This document shows positions 1-6,453 of a stretch of 11,383 nucleotides of DNA, in pieces. How positions within the stretch are numbered: the stretch's first letter is position 1; the number at the start of each line of letters is the position of its first letter. Source of the stretch: an uncultured Christensenella sp. (lineage in GTDB: Bacteria; Bacillota; Clostridia; Christensenellales; UBA1242); contig CASFMG010000058.1 in assembly GCA_949295755.1 (NCBI GenBank), forward strand, positions 1-11,383. Reading direction: 5' to 3'. A model generated the notes under the pieces. It saw only the letters and a list, made by a program, of their open reading frames with translations, did not search any database and was not told where the DNA came from. The translations under genes were made by a program, and so were the position numbers.

Positions 1-1002
1 CTGGAAGGAATGAGTTTAATAGAAGTTGAAAAAATTGCAACTAACTTTACTGTTTTTGGACGAGTTAGTCCAGAACAAAAACACACTCTTGTAAAAGCAC
101 TAAAAAAACAAGGATATGTTGTTGCAATGACAGGAGATGGTGTTAATGACACCTTGGCATTAAAAGAATCCGATTGTTCTATTGCTATGGCAGACGGCAG
201 TGAAGTCGCAAGAAATTTAAGTAATTTGGTTTTAATGGATTCAAAATTTTCTTCACTTCCATCAGTTGTTAAAGAAGGACGACAAGTTATAAATAATGTT
301 CAACAATCATCTACTTTATTTTTGATGAAAACATTATTTACCATACTTTTGTCATTGTTTAGCATTGTAACAATGTCTGGATATCCGTTTCAACCTGTGC
401 AAATGTTTTTGCTTGAGATGTTTGTAATAGGTTTGCCATCGGTAATACTTGCACTTCAGCCAAACACAAATTTAATTAAGGGAGATTTTATTCCTGTTGT
501 TTTGAAGCGAAGTATTCCAAGTGGACTTTTAATATTTTTTAATATTTTTGGTGTAATAATTCTAGCAAGATTTAATATTATAAACGCTGAAGAATTTGCA
601 ACGCTATCTACACTAGTTCTAATTTTTACGGGATACATCAATTTATTTTTCTTGTGTTTGCCATTAACAAAAATAAGAGTAGGTTGTTTAATTTTGTCAT
701 TTGTATGTATTGTAGTTTCAATACTTACAATGGGAGATTTTTTTGGAATGACAGCGATAAATTTAAAAGTATCTATATTACTTACTGCATTTATGTTGAT
801 TGCGATTCCATTGCATATTTATATTCCAAAAATTATAAAGCGCATAGAATTAAGAATAAAACAACGACAAATAAATAATCAAGATAAAAAGACAAAATAT
901 AAAAGAAGAGCAGTTTATATTGATAAAACACTTGAAAAACTGCCACAACAATCAAAGCAAGATGTAAATATTGATGAAATAAATATTGAAGAAAAAAAAT
1001 AG
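1..1002 (+). CDS. P-type cation-transporting ATPase, C-terminal part (CtpE-like), partial at 5' end
   Basis: The frame is open from the first base, so this is the tail of a larger gene; the ATG at 10 is internal. The visible part holds the end of the HAD phosphatase domain, with the FGRVSPEQK segment at about 55-81 and the TGDGVND Mg-binding hinge at 130-150. The SDCSIAMADGSEVA and NLVLMDSKF segments follow, then about six hydrophobic helices (roughly M5-M10) between 310 and 840, and a basic tail of about 55 residues. The spacing after the hinge (LVLMDSKFSSLP, then EGRQVINNVQ) resembles the CtpE branch of P-type ATPases, reported to be calcium transporters in mycobacteria. The substrate cannot be fixed here because the M4 ion-binding segment and the DKTGT phosphorylation site lie outside the window. 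The family is certain; the CtpE-like assignment is moderate. The stop codon lies inside the terminator hairpin shared with radC. Confidence 0.9.
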   Translation: MEGMSLIEVEKIATNFTVFGRVSPEQKHTLVKALKKQGYVVAMTGDGVNDTLALKESDCSIAMADGSEVARNLSNLVLMDSKFSSLPSVVKEGRQVINNVQQSSTLFLMKTLFTILLSLFSIVTMSGYPFQPVQMFLLEMFVIGLPSVILALQPNTNLIKGDFIPVVLKRSIPSGLLIFFNIFGVIILARFNIINAEEFATLSTLVLIFTGYINLFFLCLPLTKIRVGCLILSFVCIVVSILTMGDFFGMTAINLKVSILLTAFMLIAIPLHIYIPKIIKRIELRIKQRQINNQDKKTKYKRRAVYIDKTLEKLPQQSKQDVNIDEINIEEKK

Positions 1003-1020
1003 AATATATTCTATTTTTTT
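993..1020. terminator. Bidirectional intrinsic terminator between the P-type ATPase gene and radC
   Basis: There is a perfect 12-bp hairpin: 993-1004 pairs with 1009-1020 around a TATA loop. The core is ATAGAA/TTCTAT, flanked by an A run on the left and a T run on the right, so both strands give a stem followed by U residues. It contains the stop codon of the upstream gene (1000-1002) and touches the radC stop (1019-1021), so it can serve both convergent genes. The stem is AT-rich and may be weak. Confidence 0.7.
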
Positions 1021-1723
1021 ATATATCATTTTTGGGAAACAAAATATTATTTTTAAAAGAAAAAATTCCATCTTCTCCAATTATTACATTGTCAATCATC
1101 ACAATACCTAAATTTTCTAAAATAATTGCTATGCGTTCGTTTGCATCATAATCTTTAGAAGATGGCGTTGCTTTGCCAACAGGATGATTATGTGCAATCA
1201 TAACTGCCTTCGCTTTGTTTCTTATAATTGATTTTGATAATTCAACTTTGTTTATTTTTACTTCACAAAGTTCGCCATCTGCCAATTTTTTGTATCCGGA
1301 AAAAGTATTGTTATTGCTTATAAAACCAACAACTACACACTCGCAAGCAAACATTTCAAAAATTGGACTAAAGAAGTTATAAATATCTTTATAGTTTTTA
1401 AAAGTATATTTTTTGGAATTTTTGTCTTTTAAATATAAATCAAAAATTTGTGGTAAATATGTAATGGTTTTTGCTGTAACTTCGCCGACACCTTCAATTT
1501 GCATTAAGTCATATGCGTCGGCATCTAATATCTTTGACAGAGAACCAAATTCATTTAGTAGTCGGTGAGCAATAACATTTGTATCGCATCTTGCGTGTGT
1601 CATTGTTAAAATTTGTTCAACCACTTGTACTTCACTTAAAGCATCAAATCCTGCCATATCTATTAAATTTCTTAATCTTTTTCTATGACCGTGGTGTTCG
1701 TGTGTGTCTTTTGTATTTTTCAT
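1019..1723 (-). CDS. radC: RadC/JAB-domain protein (UPF0758 family)
   Basis: The product is 234 residues from the ATG at 1721-1723. The N-terminal region carries the GHRKRLR motif typical of RadC (residues 12-18). A helix-hairpin-helix follows (IEGVGEVTAK, about 76-85), then a JAB1/MPN metalloprotease-like domain. That domain has a complete JAMM signature: H178, H180, S188 and D191 in HNHPVGKATPSSKD. Family members usually have HNHPSG; here the Ser after Pro is Val. RadC proteins are widespread. Their old link to recombinational repair is disputed and their biochemical role is unsettled. The frame runs upstream to a TTG at 1757-1759, but an extended -10 (TGTTATAAT) lies between that TTG and the ATG, so the ATG is the better start. 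The gene is monocistronic, divergent from the degV pair and convergent with the ATPase. Confidence 0.88.
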   Translation of the reverse strand: MKNTKDTHEHHGHRKRLRNLIDMAGFDALSEVQVVEQILTMTHARCDTNVIAHRLLNEFGSLSKILDADAYDLMQIEGVGEVTAKTITYLPQIFDLYLKDKNSKKYTFKNYKDIYNFFSPIFEMFACECVVVGFISNNNTFSGYKKLADGELCEVKINKVELSKSIIRNKAKAVMIAHNHPVGKATPSSKDYDANERIAIILENLGIVMIDNVIIGEDGIFSFKNNILFPKNDI

Positions 1724-1729
1724 ATCCTG

Positions 1730-1759
1730 ATTATAACATACAAGCAATTTTGCGTGCAA
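1730..1759 (-). promoter_or_regulatory. radC promoter, extended -10
   Basis: On the minus strand, TATAAT (1735 to 1730) is preceded by TGT (1738 to 1736), giving a perfect extended -10. A weak -35 (TTGCAC, 1759 to 1754) sits 18 bases upstream. The expected transcript start falls at about 1723, the A of the radC ATG, so the mRNA would be leaderless or nearly so. The AGGA just before the ATG is too close to act as a normal Shine-Dalgarno site. Confidence 0.55.
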
Positions 1760-1763
1760 GTGT

Positions 1764-1792
1764 TTGACATTATTAGATTGTTATGTAATACT
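1764..1792 (+). promoter_or_regulatory. Promoter of the degV pair
   Basis: A perfect TTGACA -35 lies at 1764-1769. With a 17-base spacer the -10 is AATACT (1787-1792, four of six matches), with TG at 1784-1785. A Shine-Dalgarno AGGTG (1802-1806) sits five bases before the ATG at 1811. The -35 lies only four bases from the divergent radC -35. Confidence 0.6.
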
Positions 1793-1810
1793 AACATTAG
1801 TAGGTGATTT

Positions 1811-2647
1811 ATGAGAATTGGAATAAGTGCTGATAGTACTTGTGATTTGCCAAAAAAATTTATAGATAAATATGATATTAGAATAAATGCGATGCCATTT
1901 TCACTTGGTGAAAATGATTTAAGGCACGATGGTGTAACTGGAACAAGTCAAGATGTTTTTGACTATGTTGAAAAAACGGGAAAACTTCCGACAACTTCTG
2001 CCTTTAATGAATATGAATACACAGAACATTTTAAAAAAATAAAAGAAGATTATGATGCAGTTATTCATTTTTCTTTTTCTTGGGAGATTTCTTCAACGGG
2101 ATTAAACGCAAGAAGAGCGAGTGAAAACCTGGAAAATGTTTATACAATAGATAGTCAAAATCTTTCTTGTGGAATATCGTTATTGATATTAAAATGTTGT
2201 GAACTCCGTGAACAAGGTTTATCTGTGCAAGAAATTATAAAGGAAATTGAAGAGTTAAAGTCAAAAGTTCAAACATCATTTTTAGTAGATACATTAAAAT
2301 ATTTACACAAGGGTGGAAGATGCAGTGGGGTTGCGCTAATTGGCTCAAAAATTTTAAGCATAAAGCCTAGAATAAGTGTTATAAATGGCAAAATGGAAGT
2401 TACAAAAAAGTACTTGGGCAGTATAAATAATTGTTTGATAAAATATTGCGATGATATTTTAAAAGAAGTGCCACCTAACACAAAAATTGCATTTGTTGTT
2501 TATTCTTCGCCACTTGATGCAAAAGACAAAATAATTAAAAAGTTAAAAGATTATGGTTTCGAAGAAATAATAGAAGCACAAGCAGGTCCATCAATATGTA
2601 TACATTGTGGAAAGGGTACGCTTGGAGTGATATATTTGGCAAAATAA
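1811..2647 (+). CDS. DegV family protein, first of a tandem pair
   Basis: The product is 278 residues, the usual length for the family. DegV proteins bind a fatty acid between two alpha/beta domains; those called FakB present it to the kinase FakA. The sequence shows the N-terminal DSTCDLP motif (residues 8-14), the HDG motif (39-41), the TSA loop with the EY that follows it (62-70), the SSTGLNA ligand loop (94-100) and DS at 114-115. The FLHKGGR-type segment (here YLHKGGRCS) and a C-terminal HCGKGTLG complete the family pattern. At the loop after DS the next copy has GSG; this copy has GIS (121-123), a possible change in the ligand site. Its stop is fused to the Shine-Dalgarno site of the second copy (TAAGGAG), so the two are co-transcribed. 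No fakA gene is visible here. Ligand and partner are unknown. Confidence 0.88.
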   Translation: MRIGISADSTCDLPKKFIDKYDIRINAMPFSLGENDLRHDGVTGTSQDVFDYVEKTGKLPTTSAFNEYEYTEHFKKIKEDYDAVIHFSFSWEISSTGLNARRASENLENVYTIDSQNLSCGISLLILKCCELREQGLSVQEIIKEIEELKSKVQTSFLVDTLKYLHKGGRCSGVALIGSKILSIKPRISVINGKMEVTKKYLGSINNCLIKYCDDILKEVPPNTKIAFVVYSSPLDAKDKIIKKLKDYGFEEIIEAQAGPSICIHCGKGTLGVIYLAK

Positions 2648-2657
2648 GGAGAAATAT

Positions 2658-3494
2658 ATGAAAATATGTATATCGTGCGATAGCACTTGCGATATTCCAA
2701 AAGATTTATTAAAAAAGTATGATATTCATTTGATGCCAATAACAATTATGTTAGGTACAGAAGAACATCACGATGGAATTGATGTTACGCCAGAAGATAT
2801 TTTTAATTATGTTGATAAAACAAATGAACTTCCAAAAACTTCTGCTGTTAATGTTTATGAATATACTGAACACTTTAAAAAATTAAGACAACAATATGAT
2901 GCTATTATACATTTTTCGCTTTCGTTTGCAATAAGTTCTACGGGTAATAATGCAAGGCTGGCGAGCAACGATTTTGACAATGTTTATGTAATAGACACTA
3001 AAAGTTTGTCAAGTGGTTCTGGACTTTTGGCACTTTCTTGCGTGGATAAAATTCAAGAGGGGAAAAACATAGAAATAATTGTTAAAGAATTAGAAGAAGA
3101 AGCAAATAAAGTACAAGCATCTTTTCTTTTAGATACACTTAGATTTTTGCATAAAGGTGGAAGATGTTCAAGTATTGCACTTTTAGGTGCAAATGTGTTA
3201 AAAATTAAACCTAGAATAAGTTTGGTTGATGGTAAAATGCAGGTAACAAAAAAATATCGTGGAAATATTGAAGATGCATTAATAAAATATGCTGATGACC
3301 TATTAAAAGAAATTCCACCAAACAAAAAAAGAGTTTTTGTAACATATTCAAGTCCCGTAGAACCGACACGAACAAAACTTTTACAAATGTTAAAAGAATA
3401 TGGCTTTGAAGAAGTGTTGGAAAGCAGTGCGTGTGCTACAATAAGTACACATTGTGGACGAAAAACACTCGGAGTACTATATATTGCACAATAA
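2658..3494 (+). CDS. DegV family protein, second of a tandem pair
   Basis: This is also 278 residues and is a clear paralog of the preceding gene, roughly half identical by eye along its whole length. It has DSTCDIP (8-14), HHDG, PKTSAVN followed by VYEY (59-69), the SSTGNNA loop (93-99) and the loop with GSG (120-122) after the DT of the DS/DT motif. FLHKGGRCS, KPRISLVDGK and a C-terminal HCGRKTLG follow; most DegV proteins have a G-P-G style loop there, so RK is a deviation. AAGGAG at 2646-2651 lies six bases before the ATG, ten bases after the first copy ends. Likely role: fatty-acid binding or delivery, as in FakB. Two adjacent copies with different ligand loops suggest carriers for different acyl chains, as described for paired FakB proteins in other Firmicutes; that is inference. 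Confidence 0.9.
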   Translation: MKICISCDSTCDIPKDLLKKYDIHLMPITIMLGTEEHHDGIDVTPEDIFNYVDKTNELPKTSAVNVYEYTEHFKKLRQQYDAIIHFSLSFAISSTGNNARLASNDFDNVYVIDTKSLSSGSGLLALSCVDKIQEGKNIEIIVKELEEEANKVQASFLLDTLRFLHKGGRCSSIALLGANVLKIKPRISLVDGKMQVTKKYRGNIEDALIKYADDLLKEIPPNKKRVFVTYSSPVEPTRTKLLQMLKEYGFEEVLESSACATISTHCGRKTLGVLYIAQ

Positions 3495-3518
3495 AAAACG
3501 GCTTAAAGCCGTTTTTTT
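3493..3518 (+). terminator. Intrinsic terminator of the degV pair
   Basis: The hairpin pairs AAAAAACGGCT (3493-3503) with AGCCGTTTTTT (3507-3517) around a TAA loop. It has a GC core and a seven-base T tract (3512-3518). It starts within the degV stop codon. Confidence 0.9.
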
Positions 3519-3581
3519 ACCCAAAAAATTGCTACAAACCTTTAAAATAGTAGGATTTAGAAATTTTTTTGCTAATTTAGT

Positions 3582-3609
3582 TTGAAAATATAAAAAAATG
3601 GGCTATAAT
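3582..3609 (+). promoter_or_regulatory. Promoter of the HU gene
   Basis: TTGAAA (3582-3587) is followed after 16 bases by TATAAT (3604-3609). The predicted start near 3616 gives a leader of about 40 bases. AAGGGG (3645-3650) sits six bases before the ATG. The rest of the 160-base gap upstream is A/T-rich and holds only the degV terminator. Confidence 0.7.
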
Positions 3610-3616
3610 ATAAATA

Positions 3617-3634
3617 CTTAAAGGAATCTTTAAG
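3617..3634 (+). promoter_or_regulatory. Inverted repeat in the HU mRNA leader
   Basis: CTTAAAG (3617-3623) and CTTTAAG (3628-3634) form a perfect 7-bp inverted repeat around GAAT. It sits just after the predicted transcript start and ends before the Shine-Dalgarno site. It could be a 5' stabilising hairpin or a repressor operator. There is no T tract after it, so it is not a terminator. Confidence 0.45.
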
Positions 3635-3656
3635 AATAAACAAAAAGGGGACATAG

Positions 3657-3929
3657 ATGAACAAAGGAGAATTTATTAAGGCTATGGCTGATAAAGCTTC
3701 ATTAACAGTTAAAGAAGCAGGCGTAGCATATGATGCTTTCGTAGGAGCAGTTACAGATGCTTTAAAACAAGGAGACAAAGTTCAACTTGTTGGTTTTGGA
3801 ACATTTGAAGTTCGTGCAAAAGCCGCAAGAGAAGGTATTAACCCTCAAACAAAGGAAAAGGTTAAAATTGCCGCTTCAAAAGCACCTGTTTTAAAATTTG
3901 GAAAAGCATATAAAGATCTTTTCAACTAA
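3657..3929 (+). CDS. hup: HU family DNA-binding protein
   Basis: The product is 90 residues, the standard HU length. HU is a dimeric nucleoid protein that bends DNA. The family signature is clear: GFGTFEVR (46-53), then AREGINPQT (57-65) with the intercalating Pro at 63 in the beta-arm, and the helical dimer region at 1-40. The gene stands alone between its own promoter and terminator, as expected for an abundant protein. Its codons use more C and G than neighbouring genes (Ala as GCT/GCA/GCC, few AAA-rich runs), which fits high expression. I see no residue that would separate HU from IHF functionally; the length, signature and single-gene setting favour HU. Confidence 0.96.
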   Translation: MNKGEFIKAMADKASLTVKEAGVAYDAFVGAVTDALKQGDKVQLVGFGTFEVRAKAAREGINPQTKEKVKIAASKAPVLKFGKAYKDLFN

Positions 3930-3942
3930 TCTAATTTGTCTA

Positions 3943-3974
3943 AAAAAAATCACCACATTTGTGGTGATTTTTTT
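3943..3974. terminator. Intrinsic terminator of HU, probably bidirectional
   Basis: ATCACCACA (3949-3957) pairs with TGTGGTGAT (3960-3968), extended by an A run on the left and a T run on the right to about 15 bp. The flanks are symmetric, so it can also stop minus-strand transcription from the CYTH-like gene, which ends about 90 bases away at 4064. No better terminator for that gene is visible in between. Confidence 0.9.
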
Positions 3975-4063
3975 ATATTTTAAATTATATATAAAGACAA
4001 AATTAAAAATGAATTAAATAAATACTTAAAGCATATAAAAGTCTAATTTTTGTATTACAATGT

Positions 4064-4807
4064 TTATTCTTCAATATCGGCATTTGCTATTTTTTGTTTT
4101 GCTTTTTTCTTATCAAGTTTAACCTGTTTTGCATCAACCTTTTTTGTTACTATTTTTGCGTGCTCATATATGTTGTCATGAACTTCAAGAAATTCCTTAC
4201 AATATTTTTTTATTGAATCATTAAACGATTTAAATTCTGGCAAATATTGATCCGGTCCCACAAGTTTAACTGTCATACCATTTGACTTGTGTTGTCGCTT
4301 TGTTTCGTAATTTTCGTATTTGATATCTTCAAGACACATATATGCTCTAAAACCCGAACCACTAATAACCTTATATGCGTTTGCATTTATAAAAATTGAA
4401 ACTTTTGGAACTGCATTTTTTATCACATTTTCTAGGTCAATATAAATAGGAGTTGAAAATATACTTTTAATTCCGTCCACCAAATAAAATGAATGGTCTT
4501 TAATTGTGTCCTTTACACCAACTTTATGAGAAAAAACCTTTTGAGTTTTTGCTTTTAAATTTGATGCTTGTCCTACTTTAAAAAACACTCTATCATCTTC
4601 TTGAATTCTTGAAAGAACAATTCCTGCTTTATATAAAATATCATTTGGTGTGTCGTAAAATGTTTCACTGCTTTTAACGGGTCCAAAATATTGAAATCTA
4701 TAAAATTTTAATATGTGTTCAAGAGCAAGTATTTTTGAAAATGGTTTATCTGTTAAGGCTTCGTATTTTACAACATCATAATTTTGCAGTTCTACAAACT
4801 TTCCCAC
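4064..4807 (-). CDS. CYTH-like domain protein with degraded catalytic motif and lysine-rich tail
   Basis: The product is 247 residues from a GTG start (4805-4807). That start is fixed by a perfect AGGAGG (plus-strand CCTCCT at 4812-4817) four bases upstream. Residues about 11-78 fit the start of a CYTH/triphosphate-tunnel fold: the segment SETFYDTPNDIL (47-58), then KAGIVLSRI (60-68) and a strand with a Lys (FFKV, 75-78), as in the family's x-YYDT-x-L-x-x-x-G-x-x-LR pattern. The N-terminal ExExK signature of active members is not seen; the equivalent strand reads VVKYEAL. LRxR is also eroded to LSRI. So this may be a non-catalytic binding protein. The last 30 residues are Lys-rich and probably disordered. 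The assignment is by eye and moderate. The gene stands alone, convergent with HU and divergent from the small membrane protein. Confidence 0.6.
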   Translation of the reverse strand: MGKFVELQNYDVVKYEALTDKPFSKILALEHILKFYRFQYFGPVKSSETFYDTPNDILYKAGIVLSRIQEDDRVFFKVGQASNLKAKTQKVFSHKVGVKDTIKDHSFYLVDGIKSIFSTPIYIDLENVIKNAVPKVSIFINANAYKVISGSGFRAYMCLEDIKYENYETKRQHKSNGMTVKLVGPDQYLPEFKSFNDSIKKYCKEFLEVHDNIYEHAKIVTKKVDAKQVKLDKKKAKQKIANADIEE

Positions 4808-4856
4808 AATTCCTCCTAATACATTTTTAGTTTATCTAATTTAACAAAAAAAATCA

Positions 4857-4862
4857 ATTATA
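4857..4862 (-). promoter_or_regulatory. Possible -10 for the CYTH-like gene
   Basis: On the minus strand TATAAT (4862 to 4857) would give a leader of about 43 bases before the GTG. No convincing -35 or TG extension is present, and the surrounding DNA is almost all A and T, so a chance match is possible. Confidence 0.3.
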
Positions 4863-4894
4863 ATCAATAAATTAAATAATAATATAAATATAAA

Positions 4895-4923
4895 TTGCGA
4901 AAAATTTACAATATTGTTATAAT
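4895..4923 (+). promoter_or_regulatory. Promoter of the small membrane protein gene
   Basis: TTGCGA (4895-4900), a 17-base spacer and TATAAT (4918-4923), with TGT before the -10 at 4915-4917 (extended -10). The predicted leader is about 45 bases. AAGGAG (4963-4968) sits six bases before the ATG. Confidence 0.65.
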
Positions 4924-4974
4924 CTTATTATAAATATTATTAAAGATTTTAATATTTTATCTAAGGAGATAAAT

Positions 4975-5262
4975 ATGGAAAATAAAAGCAAAGAAAATAG
5001 AATATATACTTATATTGGATTATGCATTGCACTTATATCAATGATTATGTATTTGTTTGTAAGTTACTATATGTTTGGCCTTGCAAAACTTCTTTTTAAT
5101 ATAGGTAATGTTATTTTGGGAGCAAGTGCAATTGTTTTTTCTTGTTTTGGCTATAAGCAAGACAGTAAAGAACTTACACTTGTAAATATAGCAACATTTT
5201 GTATTTCTATAACTATTATGATTTCTTTGGTATTTGAAATAGTAAGAAATTATATATTTTAA
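4975..5262 (+). CDS. Small integral membrane protein, function unknown
   Basis: The product is 95 residues. A short charged N-terminus (MENKSKENR) is followed by three hydrophobic segments: about 11-35, 37-58 and 68-90. A short loop with KQDSKE lies between the second and third segments. I do not recognise the family; the layout resembles small multi-pass DUF4190-type proteins, but no defining motif is visible. It is clearly a real gene: it has its own extended -10 promoter, a strong Shine-Dalgarno site with ideal spacing and a terminator behind it. It is transcribed alone, upstream of but separated from dnaX by the terminator and a second promoter. Confidence 0.8.
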   Translation: MENKSKENRIYTYIGLCIALISMIMYLFVSYYMFGLAKLLFNIGNVILGASAIVFSCFGYKQDSKELTLVNIATFCISITIMISLVFEIVRNYIF

Positions 5263-5272
5263 TAAAATTATG

Positions 5273-5310
5273 GCACTTGTTTTTTATAATATTAAATAAG
5301 TGCATTTTAT
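5273..5310 (+). terminator. Intrinsic terminator after the small membrane protein gene
   Basis: GCACTTGTTT (5273-5282) pairs with AAATAAGTGC (5294-5303), ten pairs with one G-U, around an 11-base A/T loop, followed by ATTTTATTTT. It is less compact than the others in this window. Confidence 0.6.
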
Positions 5311-5311
5311 T

Positions 5312-5339
5312 TTGATAAACCTAAAAAAAAGTATATAAT
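5312..5339 (+). promoter_or_regulatory. Promoter of the dnaX-ybaB-recR operon
   Basis: TTGATA (5312-5317), a 16-base spacer and a perfect TATAAT (5334-5339). The predicted transcript start is near 5346. That leaves a leader of about 10 bases, with the Shine-Dalgarno AGGAG (5347-5351) at its very 5' end, four bases before the dnaX ATG. Confidence 0.6.
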
Positions 5340-5355
5340 ACCTTCTAGGAGAGTT

Positions 5356-6453
5356 ATGTATCAAGCACTGTATAGAAAATATAGACCAAAGATATTTGAA
5401 CAAATTGTTGGGCAAGAGCATATAGTTGAAACTCTAAAAAATCAAATAAAAGCAGGGCAAATAAACCACGCTTATCTTTTTACGGGTACAAGGGGAACAG
5501 GAAAAACTACAACGGCAAAAATATTTGCAAAAGCGATAAATTGTTTAAATCCACAAAATGGTTCGCCTTGTTATGAATGTGAAGTTTGTAGGGCACTTAG
5601 CGATAATAATAATGTTGATATTGTAGAAATTGATGCTGCATCAAATAATAGAGTTGACGAAATAAGAGATATAAGAGAAAAAGTAAAATTTTTGCCTGTA
5701 AATGGTAAATATAAGGTTTATATTATTGATGAAGTTCATATGCTTACAGAAAGTGCTTTTAATGCACTTTTAAAAACACTAGAAGAACCACCATCACATA
5801 TTGTATTTATTTTGGCAACGACCGAAGTTTATAAACTTCCTGCGACTATACTTTCGAGATGTATGCGCTTTGATTTTCATTTAATTAGTGATGATGTTTT
5901 AATAAAACAATTAAAAGAAATCTTTAAAAACGAAAATGTTGAGTGTGAAGAGGATGCGTACAAACTAATAGCTTCAGCAGGACAGGGTAGTGATAGAGAT
6001 ATGCTTTCTATTGCAGATTGTATGGTTGCATATTCTCACGGGAAGATAACAGCCGAACTCGTTATGAATGTTTTAGGAAGCACTAACCACGAAACATATT
6101 TAAAAATTTGCAAGAGCATACACGAAAAAAATATAGGCAGTGCTTTAACAATTTTAGACGAAATTCAAAAACTTGGTAAAAATATGAGTGTTGTGGCAAA
6201 AGATTTAACAATGTGTTTTAGAAATTTGTTAGTTGTAAAAACTTGTGAAAATGCTGAAAAAATGCTTAATTTTACAAAAGAAGTTTTGGAAAAATATAAA
6301 TTGCTTGCAAAAGATTTTGAAACAAAAGAACTTATGGAAAATATGAAAATATTTTCAGCGATAGAAGCAGAAATGAAATATGCAATGTCGCCAAAAACTT
6401 TAATAGAAACAGCAATAGTGTCGTGTTTAACCGATAGTCAAAAAAAAAACTAA
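5356..6453 (+). CDS. dnaX: DNA polymerase III clamp-loader subunit DnaX, gamma-like form (0-frame product)
   Basis: The 365-residue 0-frame product starts at the canonical MYQALYRKYRP. DnaX is the ATPase of the clamp loader that opens and places the sliding clamp on primed DNA. Visible motifs: Walker A GTRGTGKT (44-51), a four-Cys zinc module (C63, C72, C75, C78), Walker B IIDEVH (123-128), sensor ATTE (154-157) and the SRC arginine finger (R168). The AAA+ lid and an alpha-helical collar domain follow to the end. Full DnaX of Firmicutes is usually longer, about 500-600 residues. This frame stops at TAA 6451-6453, at the end of the collar, close to where E. coli gamma loses its tau part. The last codons are CAA AAA AAA AAC TAA. 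A -1 shift there joins the next frame to give a tau-like protein of 494 residues. First gene of the operon. Confidence 0.95.
   Translation: MYQALYRKYRPKIFEQIVGQEHIVETLKNQIKAGQINHAYLFTGTRGTGKTTTAKIFAKAINCLNPQNGSPCYECEVCRALSDNNNVDIVEIDAASNNRVDEIRDIREKVKFLPVNGKYKVYIIDEVHMLTESAFNALLKTLEEPPSHIVFILATTEVYKLPATILSRCMRFDFHLISDDVLIKQLKEIFKNENVECEEDAYKLIASAGQGSDRDMLSIADCMVAYSHGKITAELVMNVLGSTNHETYLKICKSIHEKNIGSALTILDEIQKLGKNMSVVAKDLTMCFRNLLVVKTCENAEKMLNFTKEVLEKYKLLAKDFETKELMENMKIFSAIEAEMKYAMSPKTLIETAIVSCLTDSQKKN
6440..6453 (+). promoter_or_regulatory. Putative recoding site in dnaX: A10 tract with A AAA AAC heptamer and immediate stop
   Basis: Ten consecutive A (6440-6449) are followed by C and the 0-frame stop TAA (6451-6453). 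Read in the dnaX frame, 6444-6450 is A AAA AAC, a legitimate -1 slippery heptamer. The -1 frame is open from 6438, reads CTA ATG ATG through the site and continues to 6839. A ribosomal -1 shift, or a polymerase adding one A, gives a tau-like fusion. I see no Shine-Dalgarno-like stimulator just upstream and no strong stem-loop just downstream, which favours transcriptional slippage as in Thermus dnaX. A homopolymer assembly error (true run A11) would give one simple long gene. Confidence 0.7.

Noticed and set aside
1579..1767. Open plus-strand frame opposite the 5' part of radC
   Set aside because: It is antisense to a well-supported RadC domain, has no Shine-Dalgarno site and gives no recognisable protein.
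1811..3494. The degV pair as an assembly duplication
   Set aside because: The copies differ along their whole length at the DNA and protein level, so this is an old real duplication.
3524..3570. A-rich and T-rich runs that could pair upstream of the HU promoter
   Set aside because: The arms are only A/T, the loop is about 30 bases and the degV terminator is already clear; it is probably just composition, perhaps acting as an UP element.
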